From contig PLXO01000198.1 in the NCBI GenBank assembly GCA_003151425.1, positions 1 to 35,854 of the forward strand: 35,854 nucleotides of DNA, in the 5' to 3' direction. The stretch is from Acetobacteraceae bacterium. GTDB taxonomy: Bacteria; Pseudomonadota; Alphaproteobacteria; Acetobacterales; Acetobacteraceae. The notes below the pieces were generated by a model that saw only the letters and a program-made list of their open reading frames with translations, searched no databases and was not told the DNA's origin. Shown piece after piece: positions 1 to 7,614 of this stretch (within the stretch, counting starts at the first letter, position 1; each line of letters begins with the position of its first letter). Both the position numbers and the translations under genes were made by a program.

Positions 1-256
1 TTCGCCTCGGGTTGCTGTCCTCGCCGCCTCACGGCCAACGCAGTTACCTCCGGCTTCTGGCTGGTAGGTTCACCTCTGGTGGACTTGCACCTCCCTGACA
101 AAACATGCTCGCGGACGCACGATGGCCGGCCTTCGCCGGCCATGACGGGGAAAGCCGGTCGCCGGCACGCGACCGCTGCCCGCGCGAGACATGACGGGGG
201 GGCCGGTAGTCGACGCGCTGCCACTTCCCCGCGCGGCTGCTCGTCAGCAGATCGGC
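1..256. other. Left-edge spacer without a supported gene
   Basis: No convincing gene was found in the first 256 bases. Open frames here are GC-rich and run straight across the opposite-strand oxidoreductase gene, so they look like shadows. The stretch holds one perfect hairpin (positions 122-143) and two copies of the short string CATGACGGGG (near 141 and 190). It lies downstream of the minus-strand iorBA genes, so it is their 3' region. Confidence 0.5.
122..143. terminator. Hairpin downstream of iorB, possible terminator or REP-like palindrome
   Basis: A perfect 9-bp stem (ATGGCCGGC pairing with GCCGGCCAT) closes a 4-base CTTC loop. It lies about 115 bases beyond the stop codon of the minus-strand iorB gene. 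There is no clear U-tract for minus-strand transcription, so a classical intrinsic terminator is only one reading; a dispersed palindromic element is equally possible. Confidence 0.4.
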
Positions 257-2422
257 TCAGGTGCGGCTGGTCAAATCCGTATCCGAAATCGGCAGACTGC
301 GTATACGCTTTCCAGTCACGGCGAAGATCGCGTTGCACACGGCGGGCGCCACCGGCGGCGTGCCTGGCTCGCCGATGCCGCCCCAGCGCGCGCCACGGCT
401 CAACGTCAGGTAGGTCTCGATCCGCGGTGCATCCGCCATCCGCACCATCGGATAGGTGTCGAAATTGCCCTGCTCAACCGCGCCGTCCTTGATCGTGATG
501 GCGTCGAACAGCGCCGCGGTCAGGCCGTAGATCACGCCGCTTTCGATCTGCATTTCCACCAGCCGCGGATTGACCACCCACCCGCAATCCACCGCGCAGA
601 CGACGCGTTCCACCTTGACCTCGCCGCGCGGGCTGACCGCGGCCTCGACGACCTGCGCCACGATGGTGTCGAAGGATTCGTGGATCGCAATGCCGCGACC
701 CTTGCCGGCGGGCAATGGCTTGCCCCAGTCGCCCTTCTCCGCCGCGGTGTCCAGCACGCGCAGGAAGTCCGGCCGGTGCGCCAGTAGCTTGCGGCGGAAC
801 TGGTACGCGTCCTGGCCCGCCGCGTGTGCCAGTTCGTCAATGAAGCTTTCGACCACGAAGGCGTTCTGTGAGCTACCGACACTGCGCCAGAACATCACCG
901 GAATATGCGTGTTCTTCAGCACGCATTCGACGCGCTGGTTGGCCACCGCATAGGGCTGGTTGGCCAGGCCCTCGACCGCCTGCGGCTCGACCCCGCTGTC
1001 AGCCGTCCCCCAACCCAGCGAGCGGGTGATCGATCCGACCGCGGTCTGAAGATGCAATGCGTTCAGCGATCCGTCCGCCGCCAGGCTGGCGCGGCAGCGC
1101 AGCGCCGCCTGCGGCCGATAGCGGTCGTGGCGGATGTCGGTCTCGCGCGTCCACAGCAGCTTCACCGGCTTGCCCACTGCCTTGGACACGATGACGGCCT
1201 GCACCAGCTCGTCGTTCATCGCGCGCCGGCCGAAGCCGCCGCCCAAATAGCAAGTGTGGATCTGCACCTTCTCCGGCGCCACGCCGGCGGCATGCGCCGC
1301 AAGCAGCAGCGCCGCGTCCGCGTTCTGCGTGCCCATCCACACATCCACGCCATCGGGGCGCACGTGCGCGGTGCAGTTCAGCGGCTCCATCGGTGCGTGC
1401 GACAGATGCGGCACCTCATAGGCAGCCTCGACCAGCTTGCCCTGGGTCAGCGCCTGCGCCGTGTCGCCCTCGTTGCGCGCTACGGTCAGCTTCCCGTCAA
1501 GCGCCGCGCGATAGGCGGCGCGGAACGTTGCGCTGTCGGTGCCCGCATCCGCGCCCGGATTCCATTCCACCGGCAGATCGGCTGCCGCCTGCTTGGCACG
1601 CCAGAAGCGGTCCGCCACCACGGCGACGCCACCCGGCACCGGCACCACCGCCTGGATGCCGCGCCTACCCAGGACCTTGCTGGCATCGTAGGATTTCACC
1701 GTCCCACCCGGCACAGGGCACATCGTGACCGCGGCATAGACCATGTCGGGCAGCCGCACATCGATGCCGAACATCGCCTGACCGTTGGATTTCGCCTTCG
1801 TATCGAGGCGCGCGAGCGGCTTGCCCGCAAGCGTGTACTGGTCAGGCGTCTTGATCGCCGGTTCTGCGGCGAGCTGCACCTTGGCCGCCGCAGCCGCCAA
1901 CGCACCGAAGCCCAGCGCGCGTCCACTCTCGACGTGCCGCACCTGTCCATCGCTGACGCTGCACGCGCTCGCCGGCACGCTCCATAGCTGCGCCGCGGCG
2001 GCAATCAGCCGCGCCCGCGCACTGGCGCCGACCTGCTGCATCGTCGCGTGCAGCGAGCGGATCGACCGGCTGCCGCCGGTGCCCATCGACCCATAGTCAT
2101 GCGTCGCCAGGTTGCGGGTCGCCGAGGCATGCTCCACGCGCACCTTGCCCCAGTCGCAGCCGAGCTCTTCCGCGACCAGCATCGGCAACGCGGTGTAGAT
2201 GCCCTGGCCCATCTCCGACTTCGACACGCGAATCGTAACGCTGTCATCCGGATCGATCACGATCCAGGCGCCGACTTCGGCCGGTTCATTGGCGGCACTG
2301 GCGGCGACGGCGCGCCGCAGGCCCAGCATCATGCCGCCGGACGCAGTTAGCGATGCGATGACGAAATCCCGCCGACCAAGCGTGCGCCGGCTCAGTGTGG
2401 CAATCGCGGGTTGATAGGTCAT
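257..2422 (-). CDS. iorB: Molybdopterin-binding large subunit, isoquinoline 1-oxidoreductase beta type
   Basis: This 721-residue protein is the catalytic subunit of a two-subunit xanthine-oxidase-family molybdenum hydroxylase that hydroxylates N-heterocycles or related compounds. The substrate cannot be told from sequence. The N-terminus carries a Tat-type signal (RRTLGRRDFV, then an Ala/Gly-rich hydrophobic stretch), so export to the periplasm is expected. Molybdenum-cofactor motifs are visible: GQGIYTALPM near residue 70, GGGFGRRAMNDE mid-protein, and GGIGEPGTPPVAPAV near the C-terminus, whose Glu is the usual catalytic residue. The chosen ATG has a GAGGAG ribosome site just upstream. The frame stays open further upstream, but only as a shadow of iorA. 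It lies 11 bases after iorA, so the two form an operon. No cytochrome subunit gene is adjacent. Family assignment is firm. Confidence 0.93.
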   Translation of the reverse strand: MTYQPAIATLSRRTLGRRDFVIASLTASGGMMLGLRRAVAASAANEPAEVGAWIVIDPDDSVTIRVSKSEMGQGIYTALPMLVAEELGCDWGKVRVEHASATRNLATHDYGSMGTGGSRSIRSLHATMQQVGASARARLIAAAAQLWSVPASACSVSDGQVRHVESGRALGFGALAAAAAKVQLAAEPAIKTPDQYTLAGKPLARLDTKAKSNGQAMFGIDVRLPDMVYAAVTMCPVPGGTVKSYDASKVLGRRGIQAVVPVPGGVAVVADRFWRAKQAAADLPVEWNPGADAGTDSATFRAAYRAALDGKLTVARNEGDTAQALTQGKLVEAAYEVPHLSHAPMEPLNCTAHVRPDGVDVWMGTQNADAALLLAAHAAGVAPEKVQIHTCYLGGGFGRRAMNDELVQAVIVSKAVGKPVKLLWTRETDIRHDRYRPQAALRCRASLAADGSLNALHLQTAVGSITRSLGWGTADSGVEPQAVEGLANQPYAVANQRVECVLKNTHIPVMFWRSVGSSQNAFVVESFIDELAHAAGQDAYQFRRKLLAHRPDFLRVLDTAAEKGDWGKPLPAGKGRGIAIHESFDTIVAQVVEAAVSPRGEVKVERVVCAVDCGWVVNPRLVEMQIESGVIYGLTAALFDAITIKDGAVEQGNFDTYPMVRMADAPRIETYLTLSRGARWGGIGEPGTPPVAPAVCNAIFAVTGKRIRSLPISDTDLTSRT

Positions 2423-2433
2423 GGTGGTTCTCC

Positions 2434-2889
2434 TCAACCCTTCGCCAGCTCGGCGGCGCGATGGATCGCCGCGCGGATGCGCGGGTAGGTGCCACAGCGG
2501 CAGATATTGGTGATGGCGCTGTCGATGTCGCCGTCGCTTGGCTTCGGCGTCTGTTGCAACAGCGCCACGGCGGCCATGATCTGGCCGGACTGGCAGTAGC
2601 CGCATTGCGGCACGTCGTGCTCGATCCAGGCGCGCTGCACCGGGTGCGAGGTGTCGTGCGACAACCCCTCGATCGTCAGCACCGAGGCACCGTCGAGACC
2701 ACCCACCTGCACCATGCAGGACCGCGTCGGCGCGCCGTTCAGGTGCACGGTGCAAGCGCCACATTGCGCGATGCCGCAGCCAAATTTCGTGCCGGTCAGG
2801 CCAAGTTCGTCGCGCAGCACCCACAGCAGCGGAGTCTCCGGCTCGATATCAAGCGCGTGTTTCTGCCCATTCACCGTCAGTGTGATCAT
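2434..2889 (-). CDS. iorA: (2Fe-2S)-binding small subunit, isoquinoline 1-oxidoreductase alpha type
   Basis: This 151-residue electron-transfer subunit passes electrons from the molybdenum site of IorB through two 2Fe-2S clusters. The plant-ferredoxin-type cluster ligands are Cys38, Cys43, Cys46 and Cys58 (CGIAQCGAC, then C58). The second, helical-domain cluster uses Cys96, Cys99, Cys130 and Cys132 (CGYCQSGQ and ICRCG). The start MITLTVNGQ was chosen because GAGGGTG lies just upstream and the length matches the family (about 150 residues). An upstream extension of 23 residues is Pro-rich and unlike the family. It is the first gene of the iorA-iorB operon. Confidence 0.94.
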   Translation of the reverse strand: MITLTVNGQKHALDIEPETPLLWVLRDELGLTGTKFGCGIAQCGACTVHLNGAPTRSCMVQVGGLDGASVLTIEGLSHDTSHPVQRAWIEHDVPQCGYCQSGQIMAAVALLQQTPKPSDGDIDSAITNICRCGTYPRIRAAIHRAAELAKG

Positions 2890-3032
2890 GACACCCTCGC
2901 GCAGGTTAGGTGGTGGTGCCGGTCGTCGTGGCGCCGGCACGAGCATTGCGTATAGCACCGCGGCAACAATTCGTGGAGTCCGCGGCGGATGACGATTGCG
3001 TGCTGCCGCGGCACGGGGTTACGCTACGCGAA

Positions 3033-3092
3033 ATCAGCGATCGTGAGATTATCGATTGCGAGATCGTCGATCGCGAGATCGTCGATCGCGAG
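3033..3092. repeat. Four 15-bp tandem repeats upstream of the fucU remnant
   Basis: Four consecutive 15-base units follow the pattern ATCGTCGATCGCGAG; the last two are identical and the first two differ at several positions. The array ends 14 bases before the ATG of the truncated mutarotase gene. Each unit contains the palindrome CGATCG or a close variant, so iterated operator sites are conceivable. Simple replication slippage explains it equally well. Confidence 0.75.
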
Positions 3093-3106
3093 ACAGGGGG
3101 ACGTGC

Positions 3107-3280
3107 ATGCAGCGCGGGCTCGATCCATTGCTGACGTCCGTCCTGTTACATGCGCTCGCCAGTATGGGCCACGGTGACGGTATCGCCGTGGTCGATGCCA
3201 ACTTCCCCGCCGCCGCCATGCCGGTTGAATCTGCTGCGCAAAAGCGTGATGCCAGCACGATGATTCAGCCCGCGCCATGA
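3107..3280 (+). pseudogene. Truncated RbsD/FucU-family sugar mutarotase remnant
   Basis: The first ~37 residues (LDPLLTSVLLHALASMGHGD, then VVDANFPA) match the N-terminus of FucU/RbsD proteins. That family interconverts anomers of fucose or ribose and is normally about 140 residues. Here the match stops after the NFPA motif and the frame ends at residue 57 with an unrelated tail, so roughly two thirds of the protein, including the rest of the active site, is gone. The stop overlaps the start of the next gene (ATGA). GGGGGA precedes the ATG, so the remnant may still be translated and deliver ribosomes to the amidohydrolase. Loss by internal deletion joining the 5' end to the downstream start is my inference. 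Confidence 0.8.
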
Positions 3281-4110
3281 TACAGGTTGACTCGCACCAT
3301 CACGTCTGGCGCGTGGCGCGCGGCGACTATGGCTGGCTGACGCCGGATCTGCCGATCTATCGCGACTACATGCTTGATGATCTGCGGCCGCTGCTCGGCG
3401 AAATTACCGCCACGGTGCTGGTGCAGGCCGCGCCCACCGAGGCGGAAACCGCGTTCATGCTGACGGTGGCGCGTGATTCGCGCGGCGTGGTGCGCGGCGT
3501 GGTCGGCTGGACGGACCTGGCCGCGCCGAACGCCGCCGCGCGTGTCGTCGACCTGGCCCGGGCGCCGGAGCTGAAGGGCCTGCGGCCCATGCTGCAGGGT
3601 ATCGCTGACACCGACTGGATCCTGCGCCCCGCGGCGCAGCCCGCACTGGTCGCGATGACGCAGTGCGGGCTGCGGTTCGACGCGTTGATCAAGCCACACC
3701 ACCTGCCGAATTTGCTGTCTCTCGCCGCACGCCATCCGCGTCTGCCGATCGTCATCGACCACGCCGCCAAACCCGCGATTGCATACGGTGCCTTCGACCC
3801 CTGGGCCGACGATATCGCGCGCGTGGCACGTGAGACCGGCGCGCATTGCAAGCTCTCCGGTCTGGTCAGCGAAGCCGTACCGCATTGGCAACATGACGAT
3901 CTGCGCCGCACCACCGACCACCTGATCGCCTGCTTCGGCCCGGCACGCCTGATGTGGGGCAGCGACTGGCCGGTGGTGGAGCTCGCCGGCGGCTACACGC
4001 GCTGGCGCGCGGCGACCGATCATCTGCTGGCAGGTCTGGATGTGCCCGGGCGAGATGCTATTCTCGGTGGCACCGCCTGCATCTTCTACGGACTTGGCGA
4101 GGCCGCATGA
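3277..4110 (+). CDS. Amidohydrolase-2 family protein, L-fuconolactonase-like
   Basis: This 277-residue TIM-barrel metal hydrolase belongs to the amidohydrolase-2 group, which includes L-fucono-1,5-lactonase and 2-pyrone-4,6-dicarboxylate lactonase. The N-terminal metal motif is DSHHHVW (His7 and His9). A central strand carries IVIDHAAKP with a likely ligand His. The C-terminal MWGSDWPVV carries the conserved Asp near residue 229. The length is normal and no signal peptide is seen, so it is cytosolic. Its start overlaps the stop of the fucU remnant and its own stop overlaps the arfB start (ATGA both times), showing a translationally coupled trio. The mutarotase remnant upstream supports a sugar-lactone substrate, probably in a fucose-like oxidative pathway, but the exact substrate is inferred. 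Confidence 0.88.
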   Translation: MIQVDSHHHVWRVARGDYGWLTPDLPIYRDYMLDDLRPLLGEITATVLVQAAPTEAETAFMLTVARDSRGVVRGVVGWTDLAAPNAAARVVDLARAPELKGLRPMLQGIADTDWILRPAAQPALVAMTQCGLRFDALIKPHHLPNLLSLAARHPRLPIVIDHAAKPAIAYGAFDPWADDIARVARETGAHCKLSGLVSEAVPHWQHDDLRRTTDHLIACFGPARLMWGSDWPVVELAGGYTRWRAATDHLLAGLDVPGRDAILGGTACIFYGLGEAA

Positions 4111-4529
4111 TTCGCGTCACCGACCATATCGCGATCGACAATCGTGACATTACAGAAACATTCATGCGCGCCAGCGGACCGGGCGGACAGAACGTCAACA
4201 AGGTGGCTTCGGCGGTGATGCTGCGCTTCGATCTGCACGGTGCCAGTTGCCTGCCGAGCGACGTGTGTGCGCGGCTGGAACGGCTCGCCGGCAAGCGCCT
4301 GTCGCAGGAGGGCACGCTGGTGATCACCGCGCGCCGCCATCGCACCCAGGAACGCAACCGCGCGGACGCACTGGCGGCACTTGTGCATCTGATCCGCCGC
4401 GCCTCGGTCCCGCCGGTAAGGCGCGTGCCGACGCGCCCCCCCAAGGCGTCCATCACCACGCGGCTCGAGACCAAGGCGCGGCGCGCGCGCACCAAGGCGG
4501 CCCGCGCCTCGCCCGGCCCCGAGGACTGA
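4107..4529 (+). CDS. arfB: Alternative ribosome-rescue factor B (ArfB/YaeJ), peptidyl-tRNA hydrolase
   Basis: This 140-residue protein frees ribosomes stalled on messages that lack a stop codon. It hydrolyses peptidyl-tRNA with a release-factor-like GGQ motif, while its basic tail sits in the empty mRNA channel. The motif is visible as SGPGGQNVNK (GGQ at residues 26-28). The C-terminal third is rich in Arg and Lys (KARRARTKAARA), as the family requires. The length equals the usual 140. The start overlaps the amidohydrolase stop by 4 bases, so translation is coupled, although the functions look unrelated. Start choice rests on this overlap and on the family N-terminus. Confidence 0.95.
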   Translation: MIRVTDHIAIDNRDITETFMRASGPGGQNVNKVASAVMLRFDLHGASCLPSDVCARLERLAGKRLSQEGTLVITARRHRTQERNRADALAALVHLIRRASVPPVRRVPTRPPKASITTRLETKARRARTKAARASPGPED

Positions 4530-4683
4530 TCGGCCCGCCTGAAGGATTCCCCGTGTTAGGAATTGCCGCCTTAGGAATTCATTTCGATGTAGCTGCTTCG
4601 AGCAGAGCAGGGCACCGTGCCAATACGTCGTCCCCCGCGTCCTGATCCACGCTCCCGGACGGCCGCGATCGGTCGTCCGCGCG

Positions 4684-5583
4684 CTATCCCATCGGCCACA
4701 GCCACGCCGCGCCGCGCACCCCAGATGAATCTCCATGCCGGGCCTGCACGATCGGCGTGTCGACGACGTCGCTGAATACGTTGCGCCGGATCAGCCCTGG
4801 CAGGTCCCGATACAGATGCGCCATGTTGGACAGGCCGCCGCCAAGCACGATCACGTCCGGGTCCAGCAGGTTGATCACCTGGGCCAGCCCGCGCGCCAGG
4901 CGGTCGGCGTGGCGCGCCAGGGCGAGACGCGCGCGCGTCTCGCCCGCGGCGGCTCGGTCCGGGATGGTGCTGGCGTCGTGCGCGCCAGGGCCATCGCAAT
5001 CGCACGCCAGGGCGGGCCCGGCGACCCAGGTCTCCAGGCAATTCCAGTTGCCGCACCAGCAATGGATCCCCGGCAGTTCGTCCAGCGTCGACCAGGGCAG
5101 CGGATTGTGTCCCCACTCCCCGGCGATGCGATGCGGTCCGCAATGCACGCGGCCGTCGGTGATGATGCCGCCACCGACCCCGGTGCCCAGGATCACGCCG
5201 AACACCAGCCGGTGGCCCGCCCCGGCGCCGTCCACCGCCTCGGACAGGGCGAAGCAGTTGGCGTCGTTTTCCACCCGCACCTCGCGGCCGAGCAGCGCGC
5301 TCATGTCGCGGTCGAAAGGATGGCCGTTCAGCGCGTTGGAGTTGGCGTTCTTCACCAGGCCGGTGGCGGGGCTGATCACGCCCGGGATGCCGATCCCGAC
5401 CGTGGCGCGCACTCCGAGCTTCGACTCGGCGTCGCGCACCAGCCCGGCGATCGCATCGAGTGCCGCCGGGTAACCGACAGGCGTTGCGGTACGATGGCGC
5501 AACTGCTCGGTGCCGTCGGGATCGAGGACGATGACCTCGATCTTGGTGCCGCCAAGGTCGATGCCGATGCGATGATGGCTCAT
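4684..5583 (-). CDS. mak: ROK-family fructokinase/mannokinase (Mak type)
   Basis: This 299-residue cytosolic sugar kinase phosphorylates fructose (and usually mannose) with ATP. Visible motifs are the phosphate loop GIDLGGTK (7-14), the catalytic Asp107 in VENDANCFA, the EWGHNPLPW block (156-164), the zinc-type cysteine cluster CWCGNWNC (175-182) and DPDVIVLGGGLSN near the C-terminus. The GHNPLPW block and the closing KHGDSSGVRGAAWLWP-like end are characteristic of Mak rather than of N-acetylglucosamine kinase. Length is normal. It is convergent with arfB (154-base gap) and has no operon partner. Substrate preference between fructose and mannose is not decided by sequence. Confidence 0.9.
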   Translation of the reverse strand: MSHHRIGIDLGGTKIEVIVLDPDGTEQLRHRTATPVGYPAALDAIAGLVRDAESKLGVRATVGIGIPGVISPATGLVKNANSNALNGHPFDRDMSALLGREVRVENDANCFALSEAVDGAGAGHRLVFGVILGTGVGGGIITDGRVHCGPHRIAGEWGHNPLPWSTLDELPGIHCWCGNWNCLETWVAGPALACDCDGPGAHDASTIPDRAAAGETRARLALARHADRLARGLAQVINLLDPDVIVLGGGLSNMAHLYRDLPGLIRRNVFSDVVDTPIVQARHGDSSGVRGAAWLWPMG

Positions 5584-5693
5584 TGATTCACCATGTCGGG
5601 ATTCACCATGCCGGGATCTACCGGGACTCTATCATGCCGAGCCGCAGCATGCCGGTCCGGGTCGGGTTGCTCAAGTCGGGCGAGGATCGCAGG

Positions 5694-5969
5694 ATGCCGG
5701 TCATGAGCGAGACGCTGCTGGACGTGAAGGGGATGAACTGCCCGCTGCCGGTGCTGCGCGCCAACCGCACGCTGCGTGGCCTGGCGCCGGGCGATCGGCT
5801 GCGCGTGCTGGCCACGGACCGGGCGGCGGTGGCGGATTTTCAGGCCTATTGTCGCGAGACCGGCCACGCCCTCCTGGCGTGGAGCGAGGAGGGCGGCGTG
5901 CTCAGCTTCCTGATCCGCCGACGTCCGGAACCCGGCGGCAAAGACGGGGATCCCGCGCCGGCGGCGTGA
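5694..5969 (+). CDS. TusA-family sulfur-carrier-like protein
   Basis: This small protein (91 residues) has the SirA/TusA fold signature LLDVKGMNCPLPVLRANRTL, with the sulfur-accepting cysteine at about residue 16 in the CPLPVLR motif. The family relays persulfide sulfur from cysteine desulfurases to tRNA thiolation or molybdenum-cofactor pathways; which route applies here is unknown. The start at 5694 was chosen because a GAGG site lies 8 bases upstream. A second ATG three codons later is possible, and the frame is open back to 5583 with a poorly conserved leader. It is divergent from the mak gene. A molybdoenzyme (IorAB) is encoded about 3 kb away, but a link is speculative. Confidence 0.85.
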   Translation: MPVMSETLLDVKGMNCPLPVLRANRTLRGLAPGDRLRVLATDRAAVADFQAYCRETGHALLAWSEEGGVLSFLIRRRPEPGGKDGDPAPAA

Positions 5970-6051
5970 TCGCCCAACGGAATGATCGCAAGACCGAATG
6001 ATATCCCGATGGGGGCGTGATCCATCAGGCGGCACGCATCCAAGCGGTGGT

Positions 6052-7365
6052 TCACGGGAACGGCGGAGAGCGACCAGAGACGGAAGGCGCTTCGCTGTTC
6101 CGCTTGCGCAACGCCGCGAGCTGCGCATCGTCAGCGTTCAGCGCGGCCCAGGTGATCGCGGCGGCCACATGGGCGGCGGCGTGCAGTTCGGCGGGCGCCG
6201 CCTTGTCGCGCGTGTCGGCGGCGGTCAGCACATGGCTCAGGTTCGACTCCGGCGCGTCGAAGCCGGCCACCAGGCGCAGCGCCGGGATCCCCTTCGCCGC
6301 GAAGTTGGCGTGGTCCGAATTGTTCATCAGCACCGGATGGATGCCGACCGCGCCGCCGGACGCCGCCACCGCCTGGCGCACGAACCCGGGCAGCGCCGGG
6401 AATTCGCTGGTCAGCGCGGTGAGCCGCGAACTGCCGGCGACCGAATCGAGGTTGACGTTCAGCGCCATCGCCGCGTGTTCCGCCGCCGACAATCCGTCGA
6501 GCCAGACGCGCGAGCCGGTCAGCGCCCATTCCTCGGCGCTGAAGAAAGTCAACAGCAGCCCGCGCCGGCAAGCCGCAACATGCGGTGCCAGCGCGCGTGC
6601 CACCGCGAGTGCCGCGGCCACGCCGGTCGCGTTGTCCAGCGCGCTTTCGCCCGGCGCGTGCCCGTCCAGGTGGGCGCTCAGCACGACCCGCCCCGGGCCG
6701 ACACCCGGCAAGTCGAACAGCAGGGTTTCCGTCGCTGCTGCGTGCTCGGTGGCACGGACATGCAGCGCGGCGCTTGCGCGGCCGACCGGCGGGGACAGGC
6801 GCGCGGCGGCCTCCGGCGAGATGCCGAGCGCCGGGATGCCAGGTTCGTCGCCGCGACCGGACGAGCCGGCAACCACGCCGGTTGGCAACGGGCCGGCGAT
6901 CAGGAAGCCGCTGGCGCCGGCGCGCAGGGCGGCGGTGTATTTCGCCCGTCGGTGAAGGTGGCCGCTGGCGAACATGTATTCGTGCCGCACCAGGGCGATG
7001 CGCCCGGCCAGCGCCGCGCCGGCCTGGGCGAATTCTTCCCCCGTGCCACGGCCGAGATCGACCACCTCCGCCGTCACCGAGCCGGATGCGGAACGGATCA
7101 GCGGCAGGCAGGCGAGTGGGATGCGACGGTCGCCGTCGAGCAGCGTCAGGCTGGCCTCCTGCGCCGTCCAACCCGCATAGGACGTGGGCACGGCGACGGC
7201 GTCGCTGCCGGTCGCGCTGGTGCCGGCGGTGCGCAGGAAGGCCAGCGCCGCGGCCTCGGACGGCGTGCCCGCCAGCCGCCCGCCGCAGTCGCACAGCACG
7301 AGGAAGTCGGGCCAGAGCTGGAGGTCGGTGGCCAGAGCGCCGGCGATGCTGTGGGGCAGGGTCAT
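6052..7365 (-). CDS. M28-family zinc aminopeptidase with PA domain
   Basis: This 437-residue metallopeptidase probably removes N-terminal residues using two zinc ions. Metal ligands and the catalytic residue are visible: His232 (LSAHLDGH), Asp244 (SALDNATG), the Glu278-Glu279 pair (FFSAEEW), Asp307 (NLDSVAG) and His352 (NNSDHANF). A protease-associated domain fills roughly residues 85-200, between an N-terminal cap and the catalytic domain. No signal peptide is seen, so it is probably cytosolic, which is less common for PA-domain M28 enzymes. The start MTLPHSIAG follows a GAAAGG site. It is divergently arranged with the M20 gene across a 249-base spacer, suggesting joint use in peptide scavenging. 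Confidence 0.85.
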   Translation of the reverse strand: MTLPHSIAGALATDLQLWPDFLVLCDCGGRLAGTPSEAAALAFLRTAGTSATGSDAVAVPTSYAGWTAQEASLTLLDGDRRIPLACLPLIRSASGSVTAEVVDLGRGTGEEFAQAGAALAGRIALVRHEYMFASGHLHRRAKYTAALRAGASGFLIAGPLPTGVVAGSSGRGDEPGIPALGISPEAAARLSPPVGRASAALHVRATEHAAATETLLFDLPGVGPGRVVLSAHLDGHAPGESALDNATGVAAALAVARALAPHVAACRRGLLLTFFSAEEWALTGSRVWLDGLSAAEHAAMALNVNLDSVAGSSRLTALTSEFPALPGFVRQAVAASGGAVGIHPVLMNNSDHANFAAKGIPALRLVAGFDAPESNLSHVLTAADTRDKAAPAELHAAAHVAAAITWAALNADDAQLAALRKRNSEAPSVSGRSPPFP

Positions 7366-7614
7366 GCTGCGGGCCTTTCGTTGCGCTGTTGCGGTTGCGC
7401 GTTTGTTGTCTATGCCGGGCTGCCATCCACGGGGCTTCCATCCACCGGCTATCCAGTCACCCTCTTGCACAAGCTGGCGTTCGCCCGTTGGTTTCCCCAA
7501 CTGGCTTCTGCCCGCTGGCAAACTTCGGCACCATCGCGGTGGCCTGTTTCGTCATCTGCCGGAAGCTGGTCCCGGACCTCCGGGGCTGGCAATGCCGGAA
7601 GCGGGAGCGCTGCC
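7366..7614. promoter_or_regulatory. Divergent spacer between the M28 and M20 peptidase genes
   Basis: This 249-base spacer must hold the promoters of both peptidase genes. No confident -35/-10 pair was found. The stretch contains short imperfect direct repeats of GGCTTCCATCCACCGG and GTTGGTTTCCCCAACTGG type. Confidence 0.35.

Noticed and set aside
79..787. Plus-strand open frames over the 3' end of iorB
   Set aside because: They are Arg/Ser/Ala-rich shadows of the well-supported minus-strand iorB gene.
2423..2824. Upstream extension of iorB to an 855-residue protein
   Set aside because: The extra 134 residues lie over iorA in another frame, are Arg-rich without family similarity, and a clear ribosome site plus Tat signal marks the start at 2422.
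3015..3045. Possible extra copy of the CATAGGGT repeat core (GGGTTACGCTACGCGAAATC)
   Set aside because: Similarity to the field B core covers only ~20 bases with gaps and no 108-bp neighbour exists, so chance cannot be excluded.
5998..7614. 539-residue N-terminal extension of the M20 peptidase frame
   Set aside because: It is a shadow of the opposite-strand M28 gene, rich in Arg/Gly/His, and a good ribosome site marks the start at 7615.
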